A stretch of DNA of 64,000 nucleotides. Source: Haematococcus lacustris. Taxonomy: Eukaryota > Chlorophyta > Chlorophyceae > Chlamydomonadales > Haematococcaceae. Shown here piece by piece: positions 40,661-52,991 of this stretch. Where the stretch lies: the NCBI GenBank assembly GCA_030144725.1, contig JASKMD010000015.1, positions 3,663,425-3,727,424 on the forward strand, in the 5' to 3' direction. The notes under the pieces were generated by a model. The model saw only the letters and a list, made by a program, of their open reading frames with translations, was not told the DNA's origin and made no database searches. The first letter of the stretch is position 1. Every line of letters begins with the position of its first letter. Made by a program: the position numbers and the translations under genes.

Positions 40661-41080
40661 CTACTGTGCCACAGCAGGCTGCTGCTGCTGCTCCTGGGCC
40701 TTGGGGGGCTTGTCTCGCAGCCGCTTGTAGCCCAGGCCAGGGTACTCCTTGCCCTTGGCTGGCAGAACTCCCTTGTCTGGCCAGTAGCACAGCTCCAGCG
40801 GCCGCCACCTGCTCTCCCAGCTCATAGCCACAGACTTGGGGTGCTCAATCTCGCATTTGTGAGATTCAGGCCAGGGTACCTAGGGCTGGTGCCGCTGCTC
40901 GGCCTAATCACCAGCACAGCTTCGTTGGGCGCCACGAGGCTTCCTTGACTGCTGGAGGCTGAGAGCAGAGTTGCAGTCCCTGCCCACTCAGCACATGAGG
41001 CCCCTGATGCGGTTCAGCCTCCTCTCACAGGACTGGGGGTTGTTCACAGCTAAACTATTCTGACCCGGCTGATGCGGAAC
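40661..41080 (-). pseudogene. decayed Fanzor/TnpB-like nuclease remnant
   Basis: Read on the minus strand, broken frames show in order EFRISRVR (like the VDEFRTSRVS segment carrying the RuvC-II acid), RIRGLMC (zinc-ribbon entry) and GRDCNSALSL (like RDVSAALNI, the RuvC-III segment). An intact 54-codon tail beginning MSWESRWRPLELCYW and ending in polyQ follows (40825-40661). Stops and frame changes interrupt the region. This order matches the C-terminal half of eukaryotic TnpB homologues (Fanzor) found in algal genomes, as I recall them. The tail may be a recurrent family-specific extension. The assignment rests on short motifs and needs a profile search. Confidence 0.5.
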
Positions 41081-41914
41081 TCACTAGTCTGTCTGGTGGT
41101 TTGCCGCTGTTGGGCCCACCATCTTGCGGCAGGTCTGCAGCATGGCACCGGCCCCCTTCAATTCTGTCATCTGCGTCATGCCGCCCTCGCTTTCCTTGCA
41201 TGGGCTCAGCCGCGGGCATTAGTGGCTTCCATTCGCAACATACACGACGACAGACTCAGACATTTCTCACATGAGAAGGGTCTGCACAAAGTTGTGTTTT
41301 TCACGTGTTCCAGCCTCTAGAAACAGCCTGTAGAGATAGAGATGGCGACTTTCAGCTAGAGCATGGACCCATCAGAACCAGAGCTCGGAACAGGCTGCGC
41401 ATGCTGTACCATTGCTTGTGCACAATAGGTAAGGATCTAGGAGCACGCACAGTTGAGGCAGCATAGGAACATGGTCCATTGATACTCTCCCTCACCCAAT
41501 AGCAGGCTTGCTGCACTCTCAAAGGCACCAACCACTACCACGACCTGGCAGACCAACGACTAACCTTCTCTAGTTCGCAACGTGCATAACTGCCGTAGAT
41601 GTATTTCCGCATACATACCTACATATCTGACACATGCATCACTTGCAAGTGTCATGCGCCTGTGTGAGCAAAGAGGCATGTTCTTATGCGAGGCAGGAAG
41701 TTCAGTGATGCATATGCATTCCATGCTCAAGGCATGCACCATGCCAACATTATGTGCAGTGTGACAGATGAGAAATGTCTTGAGCCACTAACCTCATGCA
41801 TGATTAACTGTCACAATAGGGCACTCCACACCACCCTCTACCCAGATTCCTCAAGGGTTATTGCCATGGTGGGGTGAATAGCAACAGCCACAGCTTGCAT
41901 GACAGGGATGACAG
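41081..41914. other. intergenic stretch with mobile-element debris
   Basis: The first 250 bp may continue the Fanzor-like remnant upstream on the minus strand, but frames are broken. A segment near 41560-41625 resembles 54405-54475. Nothing else is supported. Confidence 0.35.
41560..41625 (-). repeat. dispersed repeat fragment, copy 1
   Basis: CTAACCTTCTCTAGTTCGCAACGTGCATAACTG... GTAGATGTATTTCCGCATACATAC resembles 54405-54475 with small indels. On the minus strand both read a similar short peptide ending TLRT-x-x-G, so they are probably remnants of one mobile-element coding region. Confidence 0.6.
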
Positions 41915-44900
41915 CTAGTCATCGTCTGCATCGGCATTCTGATCCATGTACTTTGCCACACGAGTGTTAAGCCACCTGCGACACAGGATTGATTGGGTAT
42001 GAAGGAGGTAGCCGTGTCATGAACATACGCTGGCAGGGTTATTATCATCTGCAGCGTTGTGATGGGTTGTCCAGGGTGTTGCAGGGCTGCCAGGGGCTAC
42101 CAAGATGTGTGAAGGGGTTCACCACTGGCCTATCCAATGGCTATCACCACTGGCCTTTGTCCCACTGTACAGCTGGGGATTGCCAGGTGGCTCTCACCTG
42201 AGATAGGAGGCAGGCATATTCTGCTTCATGCCCTTACGGCTGAGCCCTGCTGAACGCATGATTCCCTTGGCCTCTTGCACCTGCAAGGACATCCACCCAC
42301 AGTCCATGGCATAGGGGAGTGTTGTGTGCATGGTGTTGTTGAGCACTACCATAAGATGTGCTGTGCCCAAGCCCATGGACAGCTGCCTCACCTTCCCTTG
42401 CCCTAGCAGTGCATCCACAAGGCTCTGAGCCAGCAGCTTGTGGTCAGACTCAGGTGACACCAGGCGACTGATGCTGTAGGCCTGTGTCAGGTGTAGCACA
42501 AGCAAGCAACATGTTGGCACCCAAGCAACATGGCAGCTGCTGCATGGTGAGATTGTGTGGTGCAATTGGCATTTCAGCAGGTTTGTTGGAGCAAACAGTA
42601 CTTGGTCCTTACTTAGTCATTACGAAAGGATAGACATGTGACATCATCATTATCATTATGACGTGGCATGACATGCCTTTGTGTTTGCTGTGTCATCTAT
42701 GCTTTGTGCGGCGGAGTTGGCATTGCTGAGCCTACCATTCCTTCTCTGTTGCTTCACCTGCTTGAACATCACTTCAGCCACCCCGTACTGGATCGTGTCT
42801 GTGAACAGCTGTGCCTGCTCCAACGCATTGGTCCCAATCCACTTGACCTGGGCAAAGAGGAACAGTCCTGCCACCCAATATGCCTGGCTGTAATCATTGT
42901 CCCACATCGCGGAGGCTACACACACTGACAAGAGCATAGAGACAGGCAGGTTAAGGATGATGAGGCTGAGAGCACGGGGACACACCCACACTGGCCACCG
43001 CTGTGCCAGGAACATGGTCAGACATCTGGTCGATCTGGTCGAGCTGGTTGGCCAAACCTTGTCAATAATTTCATTAAGCTGCCCCTTGGTCATGACGGTC
43101 AGCTCGTTCTCAGCTCCCTGCAAGTGGGACCAGGACGAGTGGCTAGGGACTAAGGGCGGTTTGGCTACCAGCACCTGTGCTTCCACCAGCTCAGATGTCA
43201 GTGTCACTAGAGGGGCAACTGCCAGCACATGCCTGTTGCTGGAGCTTGCTTCCAGGGCATGTCTGTTGGGCTGTTTCATGCTCAGCATCAAGGCCCTTAG
43301 TCTCACCACTCACATGGTCCTTGCATCCTGCACACTGCAGCCCCCTGATGACTGCCCAAGCACACCCACCAGCTTCTCGTTGAAAACAACCATTGCCTTG
43401 GCCAGGAACATGGCAGCCTTGTCTAGCAAGTGGTCGCGGCGAGCCAGGAAGGCAGTGATGTAGGCAAGGGAGCGGAACTTGTCAATCTTGGTGTAGCGCA
43501 GCAGCTGGCGTCCCACCTGCAGCAGGCGGGGCAGTGGTGTGCAGAGTGGTTGCACAGCAGGGGCGTCGTGGAGGCATTGTGACGCAAGGGAGGGCTGAGC
43601 ATCTTGCAACTCCGCTGGCTCCTGAAGTGCCTCCCACACCAGCGCTTGATGCAGCTTCCCTCCTGCCAGGCTGCCCTGCCTGCTGATGACAGGTTCCTTC
43701 TCTTTCTTTCCACTAGGGCACTAGGCCTGGGTACGAGCCCCTAGCGACACTACGTGCAGACCAGGTCCATGTGGAAAGGCAGGGCAGGGGTACCCGGACT
43801 ACCACCTTGCTTGCTTCGCCTGGCATGAGTCTCCCCTCTGCCCCAGCCCAAGTCAATGCTGCATTCCAGGATGAGACCTGGAGGCCAGCGATGACTACAC
43901 CAGGAGCAGAGGCTTGTGACTGAGAGATGGCCACACGACCACGTCGCATGTAGCTCCTTGTGCCAGCAGCTGCTACCCCACCTGCTACCCAATGTGCCCC
44001 TCGGAGACGCCTGAGAGTGTCACCTGAATGATGCGGCGCTCCATCTCGTCCGCGTCCTCCTCTTTCCGGCTTTCGCGCAGCAAGTCAGCCAGCTGCCCCA
44101 TGCTCGCCAGTGTGGCGTGGTGTTCGCCTCCATAGGACCGGTTGCGGCTCTTAAAGATGGAGGCCAGCAACACCTCTGCCTCCTTCAATCGCCTCTCCTG
44201 CACCATGTACAGCCACACAGCACAGATCTATGACCACTGGCCGCGATTTAGGCAGGCTCTGACTCTGGCAGCGAGTCAGGCTCTCACTGAGGCAAGCTCC
44301 AGTGCTGCTGCACAAGGCCCCCCCGGGTGCAGAGGCTGTGGGTACACATGGCATCAGCACTGTGCGCCGCCCCTCACCTTGTGCATCATCTCTGCCTGGA
44401 ATGCTTTGGAGTCCAGAGTCAAGGGGTGGTCAGTGCCTGCATTTAGCCACACCAAGATAGCTAGATGCCGCGCTAGGGGAAGAAGTTCAAGCATGGTGCT
44501 GCAGACAATGGCTGGCTGGCAACCTGTACACCATGGTGAGCAAAAGCCACATCAGGAGCTGACTATGCGCTACTTGCTGCACCGATGGGCACTTATGGGG
44601 AACTAATGGGGTGCAGTGAATGACACATAACATACTCGCATGTGCTGTGCATGCTGCTATGGCTGAGGGTTTGGTGGCTCGTGCCTGCGCAGCTGCATTG
44701 GCTGTGGTGAGCATGAGCCGCTGCCAGCTACTCTCAACGTCTGTGTGCTGCCCTGTGGCTCACCGAACAGCTGCGTGCGCAGAGTGAGTGCCTTGTCCAC
44801 CATCACCCTGGCCTCAGCTGCGCGGTTGGTGTGGTACATGCAGAGCGCCAGGGTGTGCAGGGCTGCGGCACTCTCCTGGGAGTCCGGGTGGCTGATGGAT

Positions 44901-47900
44901 TCCAGGCGGCGCATGGCGTCCCTCAGGTGCTCCTCACCCTCCTCATACAGCTTCTGGCAGGGCCACACAATGAAGAGCAGGGGCCTAACATGCCTGCCTC
45001 AAGCTTTGGATGGTACGACTAGACTAATATCTCTCTACCAACACCCACCCCAGTAGTGGCTGAGCCTATGTTAGGGCTTGCTGGGTGTGAGCTGTTGAGT
45101 GAGTAGACAGCCCTGCATCACCACATTCCAAGTATCTGCTGGTGTACCTTACAAGGTACGGTCCGAGCTGTTCAGGTGGTGCTAGACTGGCAGGTCAGGC
45201 AACGCAGGATGGACAAAACAGGTCAAGAAATGCATGGAAGACAGGCCACCATGGAAGAAATGCCTGTAGCATGGAGCAGGGCAAGCAGCTAGGCACACTA
45301 GTGCTGTGGTGTAGCATCCCACCTGGGACACTGCAATATGTGCCAGTTGCAGCAATGTCCTGAGCACATGCGGGTGGGTCTTGCCATGCGTCTTTTCTTG
45401 CTCGTCCAAGGCCTTGCGAGCCAGCATCTCAGCTGCAGCCAGGTCATGGAAAGCACGCAATGGGAGCGGCAGCGCACATTGAAGAGGCATTGTAGGCTGT
45501 GCCAGTAGGCAGTGCATCAACCAATTGACCAGGCACTGCACCTGCCCGTACCTTTGGTGTAGAAGTGTCGTTGAGTGAGAATGTCAGTCAGGAGTGAGAC
45601 ACCCTCCATGTACAGCTCATCCTGTGACGCAACACACAAAAATGGAGACCAGCCAGCTCCGATCAAGACAGCATGCTGGCCACCATCCATCTCCCCAAAC
45701 GCCCAAAGCCAGAGGGTAAGGGCAGGTGGAGGAAAGGGCAGTCAGGACTGTAGCATAAGACCTTTGCCATAGCATAGCAAGAGTGTCAGGCAGACAGCAC
45801 CTATTGAAGCTGCCTTCTAAGCTAAACAGTGGTGCACTCCCTGTCAATATATCTGGGGAAGGCGACTGAGAGGCAAGGTGCGAGCACAACAACCTGGCGC
45901 CCTTTTGGGTGCAACTCCCTGGCAACGAGGGGTGTGCAGGTCAAGCCCCGACGAGCTGCACACCTGCATGCCTCGGAACTGGTTTACAAAGTCTTGCAGC
46001 ACACGCTCTGCGTCCGGTTGCCGGCCCTGGTCCCTGAGGATGCAGGCCAGCTGATATGTGGCCGCGGCGAGGTCGCGCTCCGTCACGTCCTTGCTTGGGA
46101 AACGGTCGTAGGCTCGCAGCATGTGGCGCACCACCTCCTCAGCCTCGCTGTAACGTGAATGCAGGAACAGCAGGAGTGCGTACGCGGACCCGGCGGCTCC
46201 GTAGCGCTTGGGGTTGATGCTGGCCAGCTTTTCAGCGCGCTGCATCTCCCGCTTTGCGCCGGACAGCAGCGCGTTGCGCAGGGTGATGGAGAGCTGGAGC
46301 TGCACAGGCGGACCAGGTGGGCACAGCATCGGGCAGTGATGTGCATTGGGCGATGCAGGGGCTGTCCCACAGGGCACTCAACCATGCCTTACTTATCACA
46401 CAGAACCTGGTCGGGCCCTTTCTTACCAAGTCTGTGCTTTTTTGCATCTCAGTGACCAGCACCAGCCGGTCTCGCTCCTTGCTGCAAGTGCTGCGGTTGC
46501 TGATGTCCAGTGTGAGGTACGCATGGTGGCAGCTGTCCCAAGACCAGCTGGTTGGCAACATGACAATCTTGTCAAAACGATCACTGAGGGAGGCCTGCCA
46601 CAGCTCCCACAGGCACCAGGTGCGTTGCAGGCACAGACCTGCAGGCAGGATTGCAACTCTAGGGTGTCTCTCAGCCCACTACCTGTGAATGCACAAGTGT
46701 GTTTGTGAACATGTTGCTTGCACATTGCAGCGCAGCAGGCAACGAGTACCCGGGCCTGGGCTGCAAGGCAATGCAGCATCACCCGCCCAAGGCATAGCAA
46801 CAGCGGGTTGGGGCACAGTGTGCAGGGCTACATTCAGGCACTGTCACCATGGATCAGTGATTGTGTGTAATGTCAACTCCAGGCTGTAGCGCTCACAGAA
46901 TCAGGCAATTACGCAGGGTCAGGCACTCACGCAGAGGCGTGGGAGGTGCAACCCATGCACACAATACATAGCCCCTGGTCTGCGGGTCTGATGGCGCTTC
47001 CTTTGCTCAGGTAACTGCTGCTCGCAGGGTGGGTTGGGTAATGCGGCATTGCTAGAACCATTTTTGCTATGAGTTCAGGGTATTGGCTAATGGGTTTTAG
47101 ATGCCTCCCTGCTGCAGTCAGGGAATGGCTGTGCAGCTGTGGCTAGCAAGCTTGACATATGCCTTGCTGGCTTAATAGTGGCCATCTGCGCAACCTTCAG
47201 GCGGTGAGTAGATGGGTGTGAAGCACCCAGTCATACCTGACTTATCCAGTATGAACAGCAAGCGGTCCGAGACCCCTATAACATCCTTTATTTGCTGCAT
47301 GTCACTGCCGCAGCGCTCGATGTGCTGGTTGATGCACAGGATGTCAATCCACAAGTAGACATCCTGTGAATGCCAGGTGCAGGGCAAAAGGTTGCAGCTA
47401 GGCCTGGAGCTCAATACTCAAGAGCCAGGCGCTAGTGACGTTCACCACCAACAGCCTGCCTGATGTCACATGCTCATCAACCAGTGTAGTGCCCATGCTC
47501 ACCACCCAGCCTGGTGATGCTGCTGGGCAGCCAGCCCAATCTTAGGGCTGGGCAGGCAGTCTGACATCAGGTGCTGCGCACCCACCTCTGTGTTGGTGCG
47601 CAGCTGCAGCACATACTGGCGGACGGCATCCATCAGGGCGACAAAGCTGGCCTGCCAGCTGTGCACCACATAGAAGGTGGGGCTGTCTTGCAGCTTGGGG
47701 TCAGCCACTAGGTCACAGAACCGGCACTTGAGCTGTGCTGTCTGTGGCATGATGATGCTGTGCACCACCTCGCCAGTGGTGAGGTTCGGGTCGGTCACGC
47801 TGTCCTGCAGCTTTTCAAACACCTGCAGAGCAAGAGGCAGCCACCAGCTGGGACCTGACCGTACGGTGCTGCCCGTTGCAAGAGCCACTAGCACCCATAC

Positions 47901-48885
47901 ACTGATTCCCACCCATGATGATGTAGAAAATCAAGCACACAAGCAGGTACACATGTCGCTGTCTCAAGCTGGCCCTGCTGACTCTGTGGACACTGCTGCT
48001 AGCCCTGAGCCCAACTCCGCTCTCTGGCACCGCTCTGGGCACAGCCCACTGGGATGCCAAGGTTGTCCTGACCTTGAAGGCGATACCCAAGGGGGAAACA
48101 TGGTTCATGCTGAGGCTGGATGCTGCCTTGGGCCTCTGGTTTGTCAGCATGTCAGGTGGGACGTGCTCGCGCACAAGTCCCAGTCTGCTGGCTATGCGCA
48201 GCAGGTTGTCTTCTGCATCCTGTGCAGAGCTGCCACTGTTGGCGATGGACTTCATGCTCTGGCCTACATCTGTGAGAGGAAGGCAGAACAAGCGTCTGGT
48301 ATGAGCTGTGACCCTTAGCTCTGCTGCAGGAAGCATTGCTGGGCACCTGTCGTGTTGTTTACGAGGAAGTTAGGGTCTTCATCATTGCACACTTCGTCGT
48401 CCTTTCCCTGTCGGCACGTAAGCTCGGAGTATGTGGCGTGTGTGGATCTGCTATCCTACCTAGCACGATGCTGACATGCTGTGCCATACCCACCATGTAG
48501 TGCAGCCATCCTCGTACAGACTTGGCTCGTGCTGTGAGGTTCAATACCCGCGGTGACTGAGTGTCACACCACTGACTGGGCAGCTGAGGAACAGAGGAGC
48601 TCGTCCTCACAGCCTGCACTCCAGCCATGCAAATGAGGCCAAAGCTCCAAGCCCTACGCCCAACTGTTGGACATTTCCCCTGACCTTGTGCGTCGCTTGT
48701 TGGACAGGCTGACTTTCCAGCTGTGCTCCTCCGAAGCTGGGTAGCTCGCAACCTGTCTCAAAGGACACAGTCGTGAGCCGCTTCTCTTTCTTCCATTTCG
48801 TCCCGAATGCGAAAGGTAGAAGCGGGAGGCCATTAGCGGCCACTTTACGGTTGTCCTTTTGACGTGGCTCTGCAGATTCACCCAT
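41915..48885 (-). CDS. HET-like domain plus TPR-repeat protein
   Basis: Product of about 864 aa from 19 exons in transcript order: 48885-48685, 48583-48494, 48407-48347, 48269-48073, 47822-47586, 47363-47237, 46638-46427, 46299-45964, 45621-45552, 45432-45323, 44953-44764, 44436-44378, 44197-44024, 43516-43370, 43117-43058, 42847-42758, 42481-42392, 42280-42198, 41975-41915. All junctions close in frame. The N-terminal half has FYVVHSWQASFVALMDAV, DVYLWIDILCINQH and RTWCLWELW, the order seen in HET-like or TIR-like modules fused to kinesin-light-chain-type TPRs. The C-terminal half is helical repeats with TPR-type residues (DAMRRLESISHPDSQESAAAL, AEMLARKALDEQEKTHG, THPHVLRTLLQLAHIAV). It ends acidic (DADDD). 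Algal copies are often labelled kinesin light chain. The molecular role is unknown; scaffolding by TPR is likely. Confidence 0.82.
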
Positions 48886-49537
48886 TAGGCAAGTTCATTG
48901 GCCACTGCATTTGGCATGATGGTCCTGCGTAGGCAGCTTTTCCGGTAGGACGTCGAGGCTTGCGCAGGCCGCGTAAAAGCGCAAGACAGCATGTGCCCAG
49001 TTGAGTGGATTGCCGTCATGCATGCAACACTTGAATGAGGAGAAGCCTGCTGGTGTGGTGAACGAAGCAGGTGAGCCCTTTCCCAATGCCTTGCATGACA
49101 AGGGCGAAGGACAGGCCGTCCTGTATCCCGATCCTCCTGTGGAGCCCCTACACTTCTCCACAGCAGTGAGAGACCGGTGTGTGTCCCTAACCTAGGAGTC
49201 TGGACTGTGTCCCTAACACATTTCCCTAACTCGCTTCGCTAAGTGTATCGCTAATTGCCTTCGATGTCCTGGTTTTCCTATTTTTTCTGGTTTTCCTGTT
49301 AGTTTCATGTTTAATGAGAAGAAATGTAGCCGGTGCCCACAACCAGTTCTACTATATAGCGACTGGGCCACTGGGGAGCAGGGGAGGGGTTCCAGGGGGG
49401 AGGAGGGCACCCATTAGGCAGGTTCGTTGGCCACTGCATTTGCGGACGGAAGGACAGTCCCCCGTCACTCTTTCGCTTCAACTGCCTTGATAATTGCGTT
49501 ACTCTCGCTGTTCTCTCCAGCTCCACACAAATCACCA
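48886..49537. promoter_or_regulatory. divergent promoter region between TPR gene and CobW gene
   Basis: 652 bp separate two start codons facing away from each other, so both promoters must lie here. The region also holds copied DNA: a 96-bp CobW exon fragment (49006-49101) and a second copy (49408-49441) of the sequence around the TPR start codon (48879-48912). No TATA box was identified. Confidence 0.55.
49006..49101 (+). pseudogene. duplicated CobW exon 8 fragment
   Basis: Almost identical to 50732-50827, the end of CobW exon 8 plus the start of its intron, including the GTGAGC donor. One base is missing in CATGCATGC (CATGCAATGC in the gene), which would shift the frame, and a few substitutions are present. 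It lies upstream of the CobW start and cannot be part of the open frame. Confidence 0.88.
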
Positions 49538-52500
49538 ATGAACGAGGACAAGAAGTTACCCGTGACCGGTAAAGATGGCCGCGTGCCTGCTCGTCTTGGG
49601 CCCACTGCGGGCTAATAACACCCAGCTCCTGACCGTGTATCTGATCGCAGTGATTACAGGCTTCCTTGGGGCTGGCAAGACCGTAAGCTGCGTCTAGATC
49701 TTACTACTGCCCATGTGAATCCCACAATTTCCCGCTGTGCCCTAACATTGCAGACCCTGGTCAATCACATACTGAGCAACAAGCAAGGCTTGCGTGTTGC
49801 AGTGATCGAGAACGAGTATGGAGAGGTAGGTTGCGCCTACCATTTGTGCAGCCTGCACACCACCTCTCAAGCTAGTGTCGTGCTTCCCCATACCATGCAG
49901 GTCGGCATCGATGATGCTTTGGTCATGGAGTCCCGTGAAGAGGTGTGCACTGTTAGCAGCAGCACTCCCCAGGCCGTGTTGTCATCTCGTAGCGATACTG
50001 TGCATGTTCAGATCTTGGAGATGAACAACGGGTGCATCTGCTGCACGGTGCGGGGTGATTTGATCAGAATCCTCGGCAAGCTGGCACGCCGAAAAGGAAA
50101 GCTGGACAGCGTGCTCATTGAAACCACTGGTGGGTTCTCAGCAGCCTTCTCTCTTCCTGCAAATCTGGTACATGCTGCAGCACGACGGGAGGCCAGCTTG
50201 GCCCATCCTCAGCTTCCTTTGCCACTCAGTCTTCCTACCCAGCCTGGCAATGGATCACTGACTGCAGCCTGACCTCTTGACATCGCAGGGCTCGCAAACC
50301 CAGGACCCGTCATCCAAGTGAGTGGCTGCACCACCAAAGCCCTCCCACAATGCCAAGCTCAACATTGCTGATGCAGCATGTCACCATCTTGAGGGTTGAC
50401 GCACTATGCGTTGCTGCATGCAGACCTTCTTCGTTGACGACAATGTCAAGGTGCGGCGCCCTCCCTGACTGCCTTCTTCTTCCAGCCAGATCAAGCTTGA
50501 GCACCTCTGTCTGCGCGCTCAATGATTATGCACAAGCCTGTCACTATTCACTCATTGCACCCCATGCAGCCTCATGCTTCCCAACCAAGGAAAGGCTATG
50601 GCTCTACCAGCACTTCAGCAAAACCTTGCAATCCAGACTTACCTACCTTCCGACCTACCTACCTACCGACAGCATGTGCCGAAGCATATGAGTGCAGGAG
50701 TCGTTTGTGCTGGACTCAATTGTCACGGTGGTGGATTGCCGTCATGCAATGCAACACTTGAATGAGGAGAAGCCTGCTGGTGTGGTGAATGAAGCAGGTG
50801 AGCCCTGTCCCAATGCCTTGCATGACATGCCGCCTTGGCAAATGTGTAGCCACCGGTCATCACTAGATTGTGCCCTCAGTCTCATGTCTCAGGAAGGCAA
50901 GGCTGCGTGAGGGTTGCAATGTGTCTCATAGCCAGCCCTATCTGGCCGTGTGCATGCAGCTGGAAGGCCCCTTGCCACCATGTCGGCCTGCGCTAGGCGT
51001 CCCGCAGCAAAGCATATGTGGTGTGGCTGACCTGCTGGGATGCTGCTGGGTGCCCATACGTGGCCAGTTCTCCAGGTGGCTTTTGGAGACAAGCTGCTGC
51101 TGAACAAGGTGGACCTGGTCACGGCAGCAGAGAAAGAGGCGCTGTGCACCCGGCTGCGGAAGATCAATGCCGGCGCAAAGATCGAGTGCCAGTACAGCAA
51201 GTAGGGCAGCTGCAGTGCAGCAGTGCAAACACTGAGCTTGCTCAGGTTGCAGGTTCAGCTTGCAGGTTGCAGGATCAGGTTGCTCTAGTAGCTTCTGTGT
51301 GCTGCAGTGCTGGCCTCACCCCTTGCATTGCCTTACGTGCCCCATAGCCAAGGCTCTCCCTCCAGTGCATGGGTTGGACCTCTGCAGGAGAGCATGTAGA
51401 GCATCAGCCATGAAGCAAATGCTGTACCTCTCTCAAATTTGCATCACAGTGCCACATCTGTCACCACAACCTCGTATCCTTCTGCTCATGTCTCCTGCTC
51501 TTTAGGAAGGTTCCTTCTGGTGGATTGGATGCAATGCTTCAGCATGTGGTTTGTTTCATGCCATGCAGCACATGTCGCTCTCTTACTGCATGGAGTGACC
51601 CCTGCCTGACTCAGGGTGGACCTGGGCATGCTGCTGGGGGTGCATGCCTTCTCTCTGGACAGCCTCCTGGAGCGTGACCCTGACTTCCTGGTGAGTGCAG
51701 CACATGCCCCAGCTGTGACTGCAGCGAGTTGTTTCAATTGGGGCCAGCGATGCCCTGACTGCCTAGGCTTCACCAGTGGCGGGGCACAGGAGGGCGCAGC
51801 CAGCAGCGTGACAGCACAAGTGTCCGGCCTGCACACCATGCCTCTTCCATCACCTGCTGCCCAGCTGCCCACGCAGAAAGAGGAGTCTGAGCACCATGGT
51901 CACGGTGCTGACCACCACGATGACCACCACCATGATGACCACCAGCATGCTGATGGCGACTCCGCAGCGCACAAGCACAGCCATGATGACCATGAGCACG
52001 CCTATGAGGACTCCCACGGTCATCACCATGCCCATGGCCACAAGCACGACGATCGTGTCAGCAGCGTTGGCATCGAGGTACGGGGTGTGGCACTGAGGTT
52101 CGATGCGCCTGCCCTTGCAGCCCAGTACGTGATACACAGGATGGAGCTGGTTGTGCTGCCAACAGCTGTCTCCACATCGCCTCTGCAGGCTGAGGGGAGT
52201 TGCAACATGCAGAAGCTGAATGAGTGGCTCAGCAAGCTGCTGCAGGAGCGAGGGTGAGGCGTCAGCATGCCCAGCTGCTGTGAGCGCCTCACTGTTGACT
52301 CCATCTTAGCACAGGGTGCCGACCCACCTGGTCTAGTTGTCGTTTGTGCAGGGTTGACCTCTTCCGCAGCAAGGGCGTGCTGTCAGTGGCAGGCTCCCCA
52401 CACAAACACGTGTTCCAAGGAGTGCACATGCTGTTGCAGGTGAGGCATGGGCTGCTGCTGTACTGCTTGATCAGCCAGGACCCAGAGTGCCCAGGTTGCT

Positions 52501-52991
52501 GTTGAGCCAGCGGCCTGATGTGCCTGCTTGGCTGCTGGGCAGCTTATTGGCCTTGACTGCGAAGCTACTAGCAGGTCTCGCACATGCTCACTTTGGTTGT
52601 GGCCATGCTCCACTCTGTTGCTGCAGTTTAGCTCAAGTGAGGATGGTACTGGACGCCCATGGGGGCCTGACGAACCTCGTGTCAACAAAATCGTGTTCAT
52701 CGGTGCGGCCTCACACTCTCTGCATGTATGGCTTGTGCTGGGACTCACACTCTGTGCATGTATGGCTTGTGCTTGCACATGTCCACTGGCGTTGGCATGC
52801 AGATCACAGCTGTTCGCCTGGTGGCAGTGGCAGGTGGCCTGGTAGCGGCATGAAGCTGACGAATAGGCCCTGGCAGCAAGAGCGATGTAGGGTTGCTGCT
52901 GCATGTGTGGCTTGCAGGCAAGAACTTGGACCGCAAGGAGTTGACGGAAGGCTTCAAGGCGTGTCTGCTACCAGTGGGGTCAACTGTATGA
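49538..52991 (+). CDS. CobW-family GTPase, zinc/metal chaperone type
   Basis: G3E GTPase of about 385 aa. Exons: 49538-49568, 49651-49682, 49754-49825, 49901-49942, 50012-50129, 50289-50317, 50424-50450, 50698-50797, 51076-51200, 51615-51690, 51877-52077, 52189-52253, 52352-52439, 52627-52702, 52918-52991. Walker A is GFLGAGKT. The metal-binding GCICC motif sits in NNGCICCTVRGDL, IETTGLANPGPV follows, and the guanine-specificity motif is LLNKVDLV. A His/Asp-rich loop of about 45 residues (51880-52045) precedes the CobW C-terminal domain (LNEWLSKLLQERGVDLFRSKG). The N-terminus lacks a visible CPELE motif, so ZNG1 is not claimed. Junction 8/9 is out of phase by 2 nt and lacks the usual VEQ before VAFGD, so a microexon may be hidden in 50798-51075. 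TGTAA polyadenylation-like signals lie at 53098 and 53185. Confidence 0.9.

Noticed and set aside
42656..43309. 217-codon minus frame with apparent transmembrane helix
   Set aside because: The hydrophobic part is an intron between exons 43117-43058 and 42847-42758, whose splicing gives an in-frame soluble protein.
47815..48336. 173-codon minus frame with a hydrophobic segment as a membrane protein
   Set aside because: The hydrophobic part lies in the intron after the GTCAGG donor at 48072. Only 48073-48269 is exon.
51850..52137. Minus-strand hydrophobic frame rich in Val/Met
   Set aside because: It is the antisense of the His/Asp-rich exon of the CobW gene.
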